A stretch of DNA of 64,000 nt, taken from contig NC_081181.1 in assembly GCF_029867415.1 (NCBI RefSeq), positions 124,253,042 through 124,317,041 of the forward strand. Direction: 5' to 3'. Numbering within the stretch: position 1 is the stretch's first letter; each line of letters starts with the position of its first letter. This document shows, one piece after another, positions 21,680 to 33,699 of this stretch. The translations under genes were made by a program, and so were the position numbers. The DNA comes from Vicia villosa. Lineage: Eukaryota > Streptophyta > Magnoliopsida > Fabales > Fabaceae. The notes under the pieces were generated by a model. The model searched no databases and had not been told where the DNA came from. It saw only the letters and a list, made by a program, of their open reading frames with translations.

Positions 21680-24600
21680 AATTTGCCGTATTTCTTATTT
21701 CTTAAATGTACCGTTTATTCGTCGTACTGTTCAATATAGTATGTGATATTTGTACTGTCAGTATTAAATGTTGTACTATTTGTCATAATATTGCTTAATT
21801 ACTAAGATAATATTTTGTGTGTTTTCTGCCAGTCAAATATTCCTATTTCTGTGCATTAAATGATTTTCAGGGTTATTATCGGTAATTTTGCCCGCATACC
21901 GTAAATATTAGTTATTTATTATGTCTGTGTTTTTCTAACAAGTCATGTAAATAAACTTTCATTCTTTACATAAAACAAAAACAAAAAAAAAACAACAAAA
22001 AAGAAAATTAACTTTGACTGTTGATTTTTCACTCTAACTGCTACATCAATACCTGAACAGTCAGTTGACAGCCAAACTGCTGGCAGTACAATTCTCAGTG
22101 TTTTGTACCATCAATCAAATCAATCTTTCACAATTCAAAATTCCAAGATTTTTGTTCTAGAAGTCTTCTGAATATCACGCGATTAGCAGAGACTCAACAC
22201 TGCGCAAAAATCAGGTACGCTTAACTGTCTCCTACATAAACAGTCCCTGACTAGGGTTTTTCTTGTTTTTACAGGAGCAACAAGTTTTTGAGAGCTCAAA
22301 TGGATTTCATACACATCCATATATCTCAAAGTACCATCATACAAATTTTCAAACTTCAATTCACTCAGACGCACCGTCAGCAGCTCAAACAGTCAACAGA
22401 CGACCCGTTTGACCAAAAAAGTCAACAGACAGTCAAAAATGAAATTTTTTGTCAAAGTCCATATTTTGTCAAAGGATTCATCATTTGATCATTGGATGAT
22501 CATAATTCATCAAGGAAAGATCAAAAATCAACAAAACCCTAAGATTCAAAATTAGGGTTTTTGCCTGAAAAGTCAACTCAACTTTGACTGATCATAACTC
22601 TCTCATCCTTCATCCAAAAAATTCAAACCAAAGCTTGTTTTGAAGGAAATTCAATTATCTTTCAAATGCCATTGATCCCATGGTCATTGGATTCACCATT
22701 TGAAAAATATGATCAAAGACATTACAGGTCATTTTCAAAGTCAACAAAAAGACACTTTTTTCAAAAGGACACACAAGGAGCTTCAAAAATCATTTTGACA
22801 TGAGACCAAAGGCATTGGTTAGAGGACTCTTTGAGGTTTCCAAAAAGTGCAAGATCTCCTTCATATGACAAAAATTGAAGGATTTACACCTTGTTGAAGT
22901 TGGCTAAATTTTGGGAAAATACATGAAATCAACATTGTTCAAAATGGCATTTTTTCCAAATGGGGCCAAGTTTTCAGCATTCAAACATCATTTCCATGTT
23001 ACTATGGGCCTCCCACGACCAAGACTAAGCCCATACCTTTTTTTTATCCATTTTTGCATGATTTTATCTTACTTTAAGATTAAAATTAAAAGGAAAATGC
23101 ATGGATAAATGGTAGCTTACAAATCAAGCATGACTCACCCCAAAGAATCTTCATCTTTCTGCAGAGAAGTAAAGGGCAAGGCAGGTGCATTGAAGGCAAG
23201 GTGACTTGGTCAAGAATTCAAGCTTTTTTAATATTAAAGAATGCAAGATTTCAACAAAGGCAACTAGCTACATATTAGCTTCAATTCTAAGCACACATGG
23301 CTTATAAATAAGCTATCTTAGTTCAGCAACAAGGGGGAGACAAGTTCAGAAGCAAAGCTAAGCATAACACCTTTGTAATCACTTGAAAAAATTCAAAGAA
23401 AACTCAAATTCGAATTTGTAATTTCTGCTCATTTCAATACAAACTAAGCATTCATACACCTTCCTTGAACATCACTGAAACTATCTCAATCAATTACAAG
23501 CCTTGAAGCTCACTGAATCGAGCTACACAGGTCAAAAATTGTTCAAACTAAAATCAATTCGTATCTGGCTATTCACACATGTTTAACAAGATGTAGACAT
23601 ACTATTGAGTTTGGTTTGAGGTGTAGATCATTTCTGGAGCTTTAATTAAGTTTTAGATGCGTATACACGAAACCACCATTTTAGGGTTCTTCATCCCAAA
23701 ATTAGGGTTTTCTAAATTAGGCAAAATTACAGGTTCTGAATAGTACCATTGAGTTCGCATGAACAATACGAACTCAACCATACCATCGCGCCAAATTTAT
23801 ACTCACGTTTGCTTGTATTCGCTATTATTACCAGGTGTAAAAGATTGGGTTTTTTACACCACCTGCAAATGAACGGTGTAAAAACCCATCTGAAGGTTGA
23901 AGATGATGCGTGGCGCCCTCTGATTCGCTGGGAGGCGCGCGCGTGTTTTTTTAAACTGACTTGGAATTCAGTGTTTTGCAGGTGTTCCACGTGCTATGGT
24001 CCCTCACCATCTGGGCCTTCTGATCCATCCATCAACTCATCCAACGCCTCAGAACACGCACGCATATCATACTCCCTCATTTAATTTCCATACAGGATCA
24101 GTATCCTTTTATTTTCTATTTTATTTTCTATTTTGTTTTAATTTCTTTGTTAAATTAATTAAAAATAGTTTTAAAAATCCAAAAAATACACAAAAAATAT
24201 TTTTATACTTCTAAAATAATATACTATTTTATGAAATAAAAATATTTTATTTTTCTTCATAATTTCAATATTTTGCATAATTAATTAGTATATATTTATA
24301 TATTGGCTTTTTAATTATTCTAACCAATCAAAAAATCCTAAAAAATTGTTCTTTGTGTTAAATATTGTTTATATATTATAAACTAATTTTGTACATATTT
24401 TGAATAATTTTCTTTTTAAGTTTTAATTATTTGTATAATTATTTGTATAATTATGTATTAATTAGCTTAATCAATTTCCAATCAATTTCAAAAATTCCAA
24501 AAAAATTAGTTTTGTTTTAAAATTAATTAACAAATATTTTGTACATATTTTAAACTTAATTTCTAGGTTTAAATTTATTTTCATCTTTTTTCTTCATTTT

Positions 24601-25587
24601 AATTTAATTAGTCATGCATTAATTATAATTAAAACCAATCATAAAAAATCCAAAAAACATGCCTTTTATTTTTCTTGCAATTTAAAATTCCTAGATAAAT
24701 GTATAGGATGTCAAATTCATGTAAATAGGCTAGTTTACAATTCCCGCACAATCGATGTAATAGCGTAGATTTACTTTCCGCACTTTACATTTCCGCACTT
24801 TAATTTCCAGCACATATAAACTGCGTGTATGTCAAAGATAAAATTGAACCGTTAGATCACTAACTTCAAAGATAAATATCTGAATCCAATCACAATCACA
24901 CTTGCACCTCTTAAGGTAATCCCTTCTCATTTCTTCCAAAATCAAAGTCAAAATTCCACTGTTTTGAGTACAAAATCGAACCTTGCTTTTATATCCGGTG
25001 AAAGGATAGATTTTTAAAGGAAATAGGATAAAGACCTTACAACTCAGGGTAGACCTCCTAGTTTGCTTGCTCAAATCAAAACAAACAAAATTCTCATACA
25101 CTGTTGATTTTTCAAAACTTTCAAAAAGACAATACTTTGTATACATCCAAACACGGGTTATTACAAAGTTAACGTTCTTTTCAAAACATCTTTCGAAAGA
25201 TAAACAAGCATTTTGTATACATCCACACACGGATCATTACAAAATTCAATTTACAAAAGTATTTGAAACCACATATGAGCAATTTCAGAGCAATTGAAAA
25301 GTGATCGAAAAACAAGTGAGCTAAGCAAACTTAAGAGCCCATGGATAACCATGGATACAAAGGGTGCTAACACCTTCCCTTTGTATAACCTACCCCCTTA
25401 CCCAGAATTTCTTAAAGGTCTTTTTTCTGTTTCTTTTATAAACCTTTCCTTAATTGGATAAAATAAAAGGTCGGTGGCGACTCTGTGAATTTCAAAAAAA
25501 TGCGAAAGCATTAAGCGACAAAAAAGAGTCAGTTCACGTATCTCTACAGATCAGAGGTATGGCCCGGAATTAAAAAAATCGGAGGTC

Positions 25588-25956
25588 CACAAATGCCCCA
25601 TACTGCTTTTAGGATTACCAACTGACCCCACAAATCAACACAAGTCTTTTCACAATGCTCTGTCCTCACTCACACGCTTTTTGGGAAACTTCCTAAAAGG
25701 TCACCTATCCAAATACTACTCAAAGTCAAGCACGCTTAGCTATGTGATTCTTATTTGCCAAGCTACCAAAACGAAGATGAAACTTGTTGGTATAGATAGT
25801 ACCAATCAATCTTTATAAATCTTCCTTCAACCATGTAGTCTCATTCATGCACAGCCTTAAGATCTCTCTCATTCCAATGTGAATCCGGGAGCTGCTCATT
25901 GTCATGCCTCGTGCACGAATAACCACTCTTCGCCCTCGTTGGCCTCGAGTGTTACA
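25588..25956 (-). mobile_element. Cassandra-like LTR carrying a 5S rRNA-derived segment
   Basis: Read on the minus strand it starts TGTAACACTCGAGGCC (25956). At about 25752-25684 it contains a 5S rRNA-like stretch: TAGCTAAGCGTGCTTG, then GAGTAGTATTTGGATAGGTGACC, then GGAAGTTTCCC. These are the 5S box A and box C regions, the hallmark of Cassandra TRIM elements. The element ends somewhere near 25588, where the boundary with Ogre sequence is unclear. No second LTR or primer site is seen, so it is a solo or truncated LTR. A 69-codon minus ORF here is incidental. Confidence 0.8.
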
Positions 25957-27033
25957 TGACCACCAGCATATGAAAAAATATAAATATTTATTTGCAAATA
26001 AAAAAATGAAAATATAAAACAATAATATTCAAGAAAATTCTAAAATAAAAATTATGAATATAAAGAAAATTCTTTTTTTTCGAAAAAAAAAATCTAGAAA
26101 CAATTTTTTAAATTATTTTTCCAAAAATTAAATTAAATTATGATTTTTTTCTAAAAACATATAAAATATTTTTTTTGTAAAATAAAAAAAATTGTTTTTC
26201 AAAATTATTAATTTATTTAAAAAAAAACAAATTGAATAAAAAAGGTTATATTAGAATTCAAACAATAAAACCGATTTATAAATGCAAACTAAGTATAAAT
26301 CGATTCATAAATGAAAAATGATTCTAAATTAGTTTTAAACAAAATTGAAAGTGCTTTAATAGTTAATTATATTTTTATTGAAGTCGTTGTTGTAAATTGA
26401 ACCAAACTATTAATAAGGTTTGGTTTAGACTTTTAGTGCAATTCATAAACCACACACACTCCTAAATAGAATATATTATTTGAACACTTATTTTTTATTT
26501 ATTATTATGATATATTGTATTAATTTATTGTTCATTGATATTTAGTTTTTCAATATTACTTATTAATTTAATTTATTTATTTTTATTACTTTATTTGTTT
26601 TAATCATAATCAATCATTTTTATTTTAGAATATTACGTTAAACATATTATTTTATAGTATTTTATAATATCTATAAAAAATATAATTTGATTATCCAAAA
26701 AATGATCCAAATTAATTTGTATGAAATTTGATGAGATTAAATTTAATTTTTTAATCAATCATCTAAAATGTGAGTAAATTTATCTTTACACCAAATGACT
26801 TTTTATCTTAACATCGACCCAAACCACATCACGAATATTCATTGATATAAGTGAGGTTTTTTTAGATTAAAAAATTATATTTAAGAAAGTTGAAATGTTA
26901 AAAATTATTTGAATTTTTTATTAAATTAAAAAAATTAACTTTGACATCTAACAACATGGATATAATTATTGAAGATCAAATAGTCAAAAAATATAGTTTA
27001 AATATAGTTTCTCAAAAATAAATATATGAAGTA
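25957..27033. other. AT-rich intergenic sequence
   Basis: Very AT-rich with long A and T runs. I see no ORF, RNA gene or clear element. Confidence 0.6.
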
Positions 27034-27203
27034 CAATTCTTTAGGTGTGGTTCTTACTATTTTTCAATGAAAATATGACAAATATACTTAAATATCATTT
27101 AGTGAGTGAAAATAGGAGAAATTTGCATACGTGTAAGAGAAAATCATATATTTGTTATATTTTCATTAGAAAATAGTAAGAACCACACATAAAAAATTCT
27201 ACC
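27034..27203. mobile_element. Small foldback MITE, ~170 bp
   Basis: AATTCTTTAGGTGTGGTTCTTAC on the left and GTAAGAACCACACATAAAAAATT on the right are inverted copies. The pairing continues inward through TATTTTTCAATGAAAATATGACA and its counterpart. A TA borders both ends. The superfamily is not assigned. Confidence 0.65.
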
Positions 27204-27503
27204 TAAGTTTTGTCCTAAATATATTTCAAAAATATTTTTTTATTAAAAGTTGTTTAAATGAAATTAAAATTTAAGTAATTTCAATATAGAAAAAAGTCAA
27301 AAGAAAAAGGTAAAATACCTAAAATTATATCATATAAAATAAACTTCATATAAAATATTACTTTAAAGCTTTACTTAAAATATTTCTTTATTTTTTTCTT
27401 AATATAAATAAGAATTTAATTGAAATGCATCTATAGTTTAAAAAAAGTTTTATAATTAATCACAGTGGTTAAATTTTTATAAATATTTGACTTTTTTTAA
27501 TAC

Positions 27504-27747
27504 ATATTCCCTCTGTTCTCATAAAAACTTTTTTCTTATCTTAAAATAATTGTCTCTTTACATTATCAACACATAATTTATTATTATTTTTCTACTATTA
27601 TATCTCTATTTATTAACTTTCACTTTATTTAACTATTCTATTAATTACAATTAATAAAAATATTAAAATTATTATATATAATACTTTTTAAAAAACCGTT
27701 CACAGTATTACTCAAATATGACATTTTTATGAGAGGCATGGGAGTAG
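27504..27747. mobile_element. Stowaway-like MITE, ~240 bp
   Basis: TATTCCCTCTGTTCTCATAA on the left and TTTTTATGAGAGGCATGGGAGTA on the right are degenerate inverted ends. They resemble the CTCCCTCTGTTCC terminus of Stowaway elements, with TA at the borders. It lies about 200 bp upstream of the ZIP gene. Confidence 0.7.
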
Positions 27748-27954
27748 AAAGTATGTAATGAATGCATGACAAATTTTCACTCCATATCAGTACTATAAAA
27801 ACTATTTTTTAAGAAATTGAACCAAACTGCGGCGGAAAGTCAATATAGCTGATGTTTTGTGATATAACTTAATCTATGACTTTTTTATAGTGAAACTGAA
27901 ACTCGATTATTCATTCAAAGCCAACACAAAACAGCTAGTAGAAAACTCCAATTC

Positions 27955-29180
27955 ATGGCTAATCCAGTAACTATGCACAAGCTAATCTCCATTCTTTTCA
28001 TCTTAATCACTCTTTTCACATCAAAGGCACTTGCTGACTGTGAAAGCGAAAGCACAAACAGTTGTAACAACAAAGAAAAAGCTAAGACTATTAAAATCAT
28101 AGCAATATTTGTAATACTGGTAGCTAGCATGATTGGAGTGTGTTTACCCTTGGTGTCACGTTCCGTCCCGACTTTAAGCCCGGACGGAAACGTGTTCCTG
28201 ATCGTCAAGTGTTTTGCGGGTGGCATTATTCTTGGGACTGGATTCATGCACGTACTTCCTGATTCTTTTGAGATGTTGAGATCAGATTGTTTGCCGGAGG
28301 AACCGTGGCACGAGTTTCCGTTCTCTGGACTCGCCGCTGTGTTCTCTGCTGTGATTACAATGATGGTGGATACTGTGGCTACTAGCTACTATAGTCAGAA
28401 GGGTAAGAAAGATGGGACAGTTTCAGCTGAAGGTGGGGGAGATCAAGAGACGGGTGATGTCCATGCTGGTCACCATCACCATTTTGAGATGAAGACAGAA
28501 GGTGAAGAGTCACAGCTTCTGCGTTATCGCGTAGTCGCCATGGTAATATATATTACAATTTACATCTTCAAATTATAAATGTTAAGAATTTTTTATTAAA
28601 ATTTACTTAACTCTAACTCGTGTGAACTCGTCCGAACGCAGGTATTAGAACTTGGAATCGTAGTTCATTCGGTGGTGATAGGACTTTCCCTGGGCGCCTC
28701 GAGTAACACATGCTCAATAAAAGGTCTAGTTGCCGCACTTAGCGCTCATCAGCTCTTCGAAGGCATGGGTCTCGGTGGTAGCATTCTTCAGGTAATTAAA
28801 ATACGATGTCAGTGTAAAGATATTTTATACTCTCAATCAAATTATTAATCACGTTTCAATCTCTTTAACTGCAGGCGCAGTACAAGTTTTTGAAGAAAGC
28901 TATAATGGTATTTTTCTTCTCAGTTACAACACCATTTGGAATTTCAATAGGAATTGCAATGTCTAGTACTTACCAAGAGAACAGTCCAAAAGCACTTATT
29001 ACTGTTGGATTGCTTAATGGAGCATCGGCTGGTCTTTTAATTTATATGGCTTTGGTTGATCTTCTTGCTGCTGATTTCATGAGTAAGAGGATGCAGAGTA
29101 GTATTAAGCTTCAATTGAAATCTTATATGGCTGTATTTCTTGGCGTTGGTGGCATGTCTCTCATGGCTAAATGGGCTTAA
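27955..29180 (+). CDS. ZIP-family zinc/iron transporter, 3 exons, 347 aa
   Basis: Exons 27955-28542, 28642-28791 and 28875-29180 join in frame with GT-AG introns of 99 and 83 bp. The protein has an N-terminal signal-like hydrophobic stretch ending near ADCES, then eight predicted membrane segments. A variable loop between segments III and IV holds [10 protein letters not shown], a metal-binding His cluster. Segment IV has [14 protein letters not shown] and segment [12 protein letters not shown], which supply the conserved ZIP pore His and Glu residues. The C-terminus is LMAKWA. It is an import-type divalent metal transporter, probably at the plasma membrane; the substrate (Fe, Zn or Mn) cannot be told from sequence. 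The gene looks intact. A possible TATA lies near 27885. Confidence 0.95.
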
Positions 29181-30927
29181 ATTATTGGTGGAATAGAATA
29201 TTATTAGTTAGCATTGCCTAATTTTTCTTGTATTACTTTATATTAGAAAGGGGAGATTGATTTTGGGAGGTAGTTTGTTTTACCATTCTGATATATTAAT
29301 ATTTGAATAAATAAATTGAGATTAAAGGATACTTAGCTCTATTGCTTTCTACAAATATAATGAAACCTTGAGGTATGTAACATTCATGATGACGTGACAA
29401 AGCTTATATTAACAAAAAAAAAGAGGTTGTTTATACTCTATGCATACAAGTTGTTTTCATAGATGTCAGTAACTGTTTTGGGACGACTAATGGCCCAAAA
29501 GTTTCTAAGGAAAAAGATGTTCAATGATTGGAATCAAGAACCGTCTTCAATTGAGAACCCTAAACGGAGGACTCCAAGTTTTAGAGAATGTAGGAAGGTA
29601 GAAGGTATCTATTGACTATTGAGATATTTCTGTTTATATAACGACAAGCATGACCAATTTTGACGTCTCACAAATTCTCATTGACAAATGCAGTTCGTGA
29701 AACATTAAGCATTTTGAATTATTCACCATGTTAGGCTTAAGAAGAGAAGTCATAACAACATACATGAGAACATACTTGCAAGGCTTCAACGTAATGGTAA
29801 ACTTCTCTTGGGTTGTTGGACAAATGACTCCAAATATAAGGGGTTGAATTGTGTGGATTTGAAGAAAGATTTTCAAATAGTTTTTTTTACAAAATTAGAG
29901 AGAAAGAAATAAATGCAACGGAAATAAATAATTGAAATGTAAAGAAATATCCGGAGATTTATAGATATTCGACCTAATGATTTGGCTTATTCCTCTCTCC
30001 AAAAATTTATTCTTGAGAGTTTTCACTATAATGTGAGTTTTTAACAGATTTTGCCCATGAGCCTCCTTATAAAAGGGCTGGAGTTTAATAATGCCTTTAC
30101 TCCCAACTAAACACGAGAGTTTTAACTAAGGAGACTTCCCAACTAAGATATTTTACCACCAGGACAATATTGAACCAATTGAGAGCTTTTAACACCAGGC
30201 TAAACTCACGAACCAACATGAGTTTTAATTACGAAAACCTCTCAATCAAACAGAGGTTTTACGAGGTTCACCTCAAAAATCAAACTAGCATTTTTCAATT
30301 GGTTTAGCTCAACATTGGTTTAGCACTTCATCTGAGACTTGACTTAACTTCTGAGCATCATCGTCATCATCAAACACACTGCTTAATCAAAGATCTTAGC
30401 CGAATCTACCGAATTCCTCTTGACATTAGGTGTTATCCTCCAAAAATAAGCTTTGATATCTCGATCTTTAGGCACCACAATAGATGACGACTTCACCATA
30501 TAATATTGTCATCATCAAAACTAGATAAACTTGATCAATATGATAAAAACTTCACTTTAGAGTGTTGTCGTCATCAAAACTAGATGAACTTGATCAATAG
30601 TTTTGATGAAAACTTCATTTTAGAGGGTTGTCATCATCAAAACCAAGAAAAATAAATTTGTAGACATCATAGCTGCAAACACATAGTTCAGATTTCATCA
30701 AATTTTTCATTACATTTGGATAAGGAAACGACACTAAGATGATAGACGTGCAATTCATAGTTTCCCGTGTAAATTAATCTACAATTTGTAATATGAGATA
30801 CCAAAATTTCAATGAAGAAGTGGTGACCCTGTGTGCATACCTGGAAGGAACATGTTGCTGCCACAAAGCCATGCGGAGAAAGTACGATGTAGTTGTTGTC
30901 TAAGCAAAAGGGAAGGTTAAAGAGATC
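29181..30927. other. Intergenic region 3' of the ZIP gene
   Basis: The ZIP 3' UTR probably extends to about 29320 (AATAAATAAATTG). From about 29830 to 30680 the sequence (GAAATATCCGGAGATTTATAG; repeated CATCATCAAAACTAGAT(A/G)AACTTGATCAATA near 30510 and 30575) looks like decayed retroelement LTR. I cannot define its ends. Confidence 0.35.
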
Positions 30928-30932
30928 GTATC

Positions 30933-31577
30933 TGTTAGAAAAATGGTATGATAATCCTGGATATCTTCAAGAATCGTGTTTGTTCACTTTCCGAACAAAG
31001 TATTTCGACCCTATTCTTGTCGGGTTCACGAAATCTTTGCGGGGATAATTCTTGAAGAACAATCTGTTTCTGACAATAGAGAGCAGATCAGAATGTAGAG
31101 AGGAAGTATGTAATTTCGTGTCCCAAATCGAGACCAAAAGACTCCTTATATAGGAGACCAATAATAGAAACGAACAGACACACCTTTTCGGAAAAACAGT
31201 TATGTCTGTTGGAAACGGGTGCAACTATTCAAACGAATTGTTATGTCCGTTGGGAAAAAGGGTGCAACTATTCAAAAGGAAATTTTGCTCGGGACCCCAA
31301 CCAGGGGCGCTGCCCCTTGGACCTCGGCAGGGCACTGCCCCGCACCCCGCCAGGGGCTCCGCCCCTTGGACCCCGACGGGGCGCTGCCCCGCACCCCGCC
31401 AGGGGCTCCGCCCCTTAGAACCCCGTTTCTATTATTCATATTCAATTGCACGTTTGGCTCTACGAGCGTGCACTCCGCACTACCCCTAACTCGTTTCAAG
31501 CTTAACGCATAATTGCATCGGCCTACAGTAAATCACATTACTACCAAAATACATTGATGATACTAAAATCACCAACA
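30933..31577 (-). mobile_element. Solo LTR, 645 bp, with GTATC target duplication
   Basis: On the minus strand it begins TGTTGGTGATTTTAG and ends TTTTTCTAACA. It is flanked by GTATC at 30928-30932 and 31578-31582. A minus-strand TATA (CTCCTATATAAGGAG, about 31143-31157) fits an LTR promoter. No internal domain remains, so it is a product of LTR-LTR recombination. Retroelement family not identified. Confidence 0.85.
31295..31422. repeat. GC-rich tandem repeats inside the solo LTR
   Basis: Alternating units such as AGGGGCTCCGCCCCTTGGAC and GGGCGCTGCCCCGCACCCC give a GC-rich island in AT-rich DNA. Several overlapping Pro/Arg-rich frames here are compositional artefacts. Confidence 0.8.
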
Positions 31578-31582
31578 GTATC

Positions 31583-32733
31583 TTAAGAACAAAACCTGTT
31601 AGACGTCAATGTTGCATACTTTGAAATATGAATAGAGTAAGATACATATGAGAATGAGCATGATCGAGAGAGACCTTTCAGAGGCTAGGATGAAGATTTA
31701 GAGGCCAGTCCTAGACGATGTATGTGTCCATCCAAATCGATGATAATCTAGCACATGCTTTGAAGCTTGGGGAAAAGCTCTATATGGGTTTATTAGATGC
31801 CTCAAAGACAACATAAACTTATTCACATGTTCCCCCAAGGAGATATCGGGTATCGACCCCAACGTAACATGACTTGAGTAGAAAATAAACACTTGCTCCA
31901 AGTACGTCTCGCAGGTAAGACAATATCAATCACCTGAAAAAGGTGAATTCGCCACATTATGTTAAATTCACAAAGAATCCCAACTAGTAGCTTGATCATC
32001 AATGTATGCATACTAACTCACGCATTTGCCACTCCATTAGGAGCTTGCCCGGACTATCCTGAAGAGTAAGACCGTGCTGAAAAATCTAATGGACCAAGTA
32101 GGTTATGTCGGTCAAAGTCTAACATATGACGATATCTGATTGAGATATGACCGAGAACACATTTATGACTGAATGAGGATATTATGATCCGATATTTGGG
32201 CAAAAGAGTCTGATTCCCAATTATCATTAAAAGGTCACATGAATAAGGGGAAATCGCCTTAATTTGCCTCTGATGGACTTTCGTTTAAGAGGGATCAGAG
32301 TGGCTATATAAGGGGAAGAGCGCAAGGAAAAAAGATATAAACAATTCATAAGAGAATTCAACCTTAGACTTTACTGGTCTCCACCGGTAGAGTTATCATT
32401 TAATAATCTTACAAACTATCACAAAGTCACTTAATTACTTAATATTTTATATTCTATTTCAAGAGTCTGTTGAATTTAATATGCTCAAAACAGTATCATA
32501 ATTTTGTGCACAGATTAATCCTTTTTAATTGAATGGAAGACAAAATAAGATGGGAAAAAAAATCACATGAAATGAGTAAAGGGTAATAATTAGTATAAAA
32601 TTTTCATTGTATTTGATTGTAATGTATTACTATTGAAATGTGTCTATACAAAATTTACAAATTGATTAGACAAAATTCCTCAGCAGATCCCTAAAATTTG
32701 GATGCTTTGGAAAGAAAATAAAGACCCAACAAA
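31583..32733. other. Intergenic region between the solo LTR and DUF241 gene A
   Basis: No gene recognised. GGCTATATAAGGGGAAGAGCG at about 32293, followed by a leader-like stretch, resembles an LTR or gene promoter. No ORF follows. Confidence 0.35.
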
Positions 32734-33606
32734 CTATTGAGTCATGATGTTTAAAAGAGAAACTCTAGCTTTAACCAAACGCCTAAACACACTCTCCAAA
32801 CCATTTTCTATCCTTTCAACAGCATTCTCCAAATCCTCCAATCTTTCATGTGTAGTCTGCATCTTGGCAACATCTGAACCTTCTCTTAAAAGGGTTCTCA
32901 AAGATGCTTCTACACACTGCAATTCATTGAAATTTTCCAAATTCTCTTCACATGATACTTCCTTTTTATGCATCAACTTTGCCACTTTAAACCATTTGTT
33001 TGCCTTTGACTTTGATGCAGATCCAACTAAGAAAGACAAAATGGATTGAAATATGGAGATGTTAATTACTATGACTTCTCTAAGAACTCTTACAACAAAA
33101 GCAAAGTCTTGATCTTGATTCAAAAGCGAGGAAGCTCCAAATTTACATTCCATATGTTTTAAAGATGTGATCAACTTTGTGACATTCTTTTTCATCTTTT
33201 TTGTGAAGAATTTATATTCTGCTACACCTGTTTCAATGCTTGAATCTCCCTTTCTTCTTCTAAGAGAAGAGTGAAGTGATTGAACATTTTCCTTAATCTG
33301 TAACACGGTGTCCCTTGCGATGCCACATACATCCAAAATTTTCACCGAACCATCTAACAACTCTTCCACGCATTTCTCACCTTGACGGTGAGAAATAATA
33401 TTTTGTGTTGATGACATATTGAGAAGATCTTCCAATGAAATATATAAATCTTGAAGCATGTAAAGACCAGTGGTAACAGAATCAGATGTGGATGTGGATG
33501 TGGCTTCCCAAGTCTTGATGTTGTTTATCTCTTGTTGTATTCTAGTGGAGCTTGGATGAGATTGGGAAGGAAAACTATTGGAACGAACATGGTACTTGTT
33601 TTCCAT
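32734..33606 (-). CDS. DUF241 (BPS1-related) protein, paralogue A, 290 aa
   Basis: This intronless frame begins MENKYHVRSNSFPSQSHPSS and ends VSLLNIMTQ. The N-terminal HVRSNSFPSQSHPS, the KTWE...STSDS block, the QDLYISLEDLLNM segment and the central LHSSLRRRKGDSSIE are typical of the plant DUF241 family, which is related to BYPASS1. The biochemical function is unknown. Most of the protein is predicted helical with possible coiled coils. It is an inverted paralogue of 44449-45303. The two share nearly the same start distance from a TATA box and a matching promoter. No damage is visible. Confidence 0.9.
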   Translation of the reverse strand: MENKYHVRSNSFPSQSHPSSTRIQQEINNIKTWEATSTSTSDSVTTGLYMLQDLYISLEDLLNMSSTQNIISHRQGEKCVEELLDGSVKILDVCGIARDTVLQIKENVQSLHSSLRRRKGDSSIETGVAEYKFFTKKMKKNVTKLITSLKHMECKFGASSLLNQDQDFAFVVRVLREVIVINISIFQSILSFLVGSASKSKANKWFKVAKLMHKKEVSCEENLENFNELQCVEASLRTLLREGSDVAKMQTTHERLEDLENAVERIENGLESVFRRLVKARVSLLNIMTQ

Positions 33607-33689
33607 ATTTTCTCTTTAGTTTGTTGTTTCTTCTTCTAATAATTGTAAAGCTCAATGTTTGTTGATGTTACCAAGTTCTTGAATCTCTC

Positions 33690-33699
33690 TTTATATAAG
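33690..33699 (-). promoter_or_regulatory. TATA box of DUF241 gene A
   Basis: Minus-strand CTTATATAAAGAGAG lies about 90 bp before the ATG. Paralogue B has the same sequence at the same distance (44354-44366). Confidence 0.75.

Larger units (their letters stand above)
20893..25548 (+). mobile_element. Ogre-like LTR copy 3, full length (~4.66 kb)
   Basis: It begins TGTTATACCCC and matches LTR 1 over about 4.4 kb with few substitutions. It continues about 210 bp past the point where LTR 1 breaks. The right end is uncertain. TATCTCTACA at 25539-25548 would give a TG...CA LTR. Alternatively the LTR ends before TGGCGACTCTG at 25475, which resembles the tRNA-Arg primer site of Tat/Ogre elements. 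Only the second reading would make this a 5' LTR, despite the polypurine tract on its left. Confidence 0.85.

Noticed and set aside
25610..25960. GGTCA as a possible target duplication of the Cassandra-like LTR
   Set aside because: GGTCA precedes TGTAACA on the minus strand and also occurs after TTTGTGG, but that would leave an LTR ending in GG well before the expected terminus, so it is probably chance.
27955..28578. ZIP protein as a 207-residue single-exon product
   Set aside because: The frame runs into intron 1; joining at the GT-AG sites restores the remaining membrane segments.
31202..31512. Four overlapping Pro/Arg/Ala-rich ORFs
   Set aside because: Compositional artefacts of GC-rich tandem repeats inside a solo LTR.
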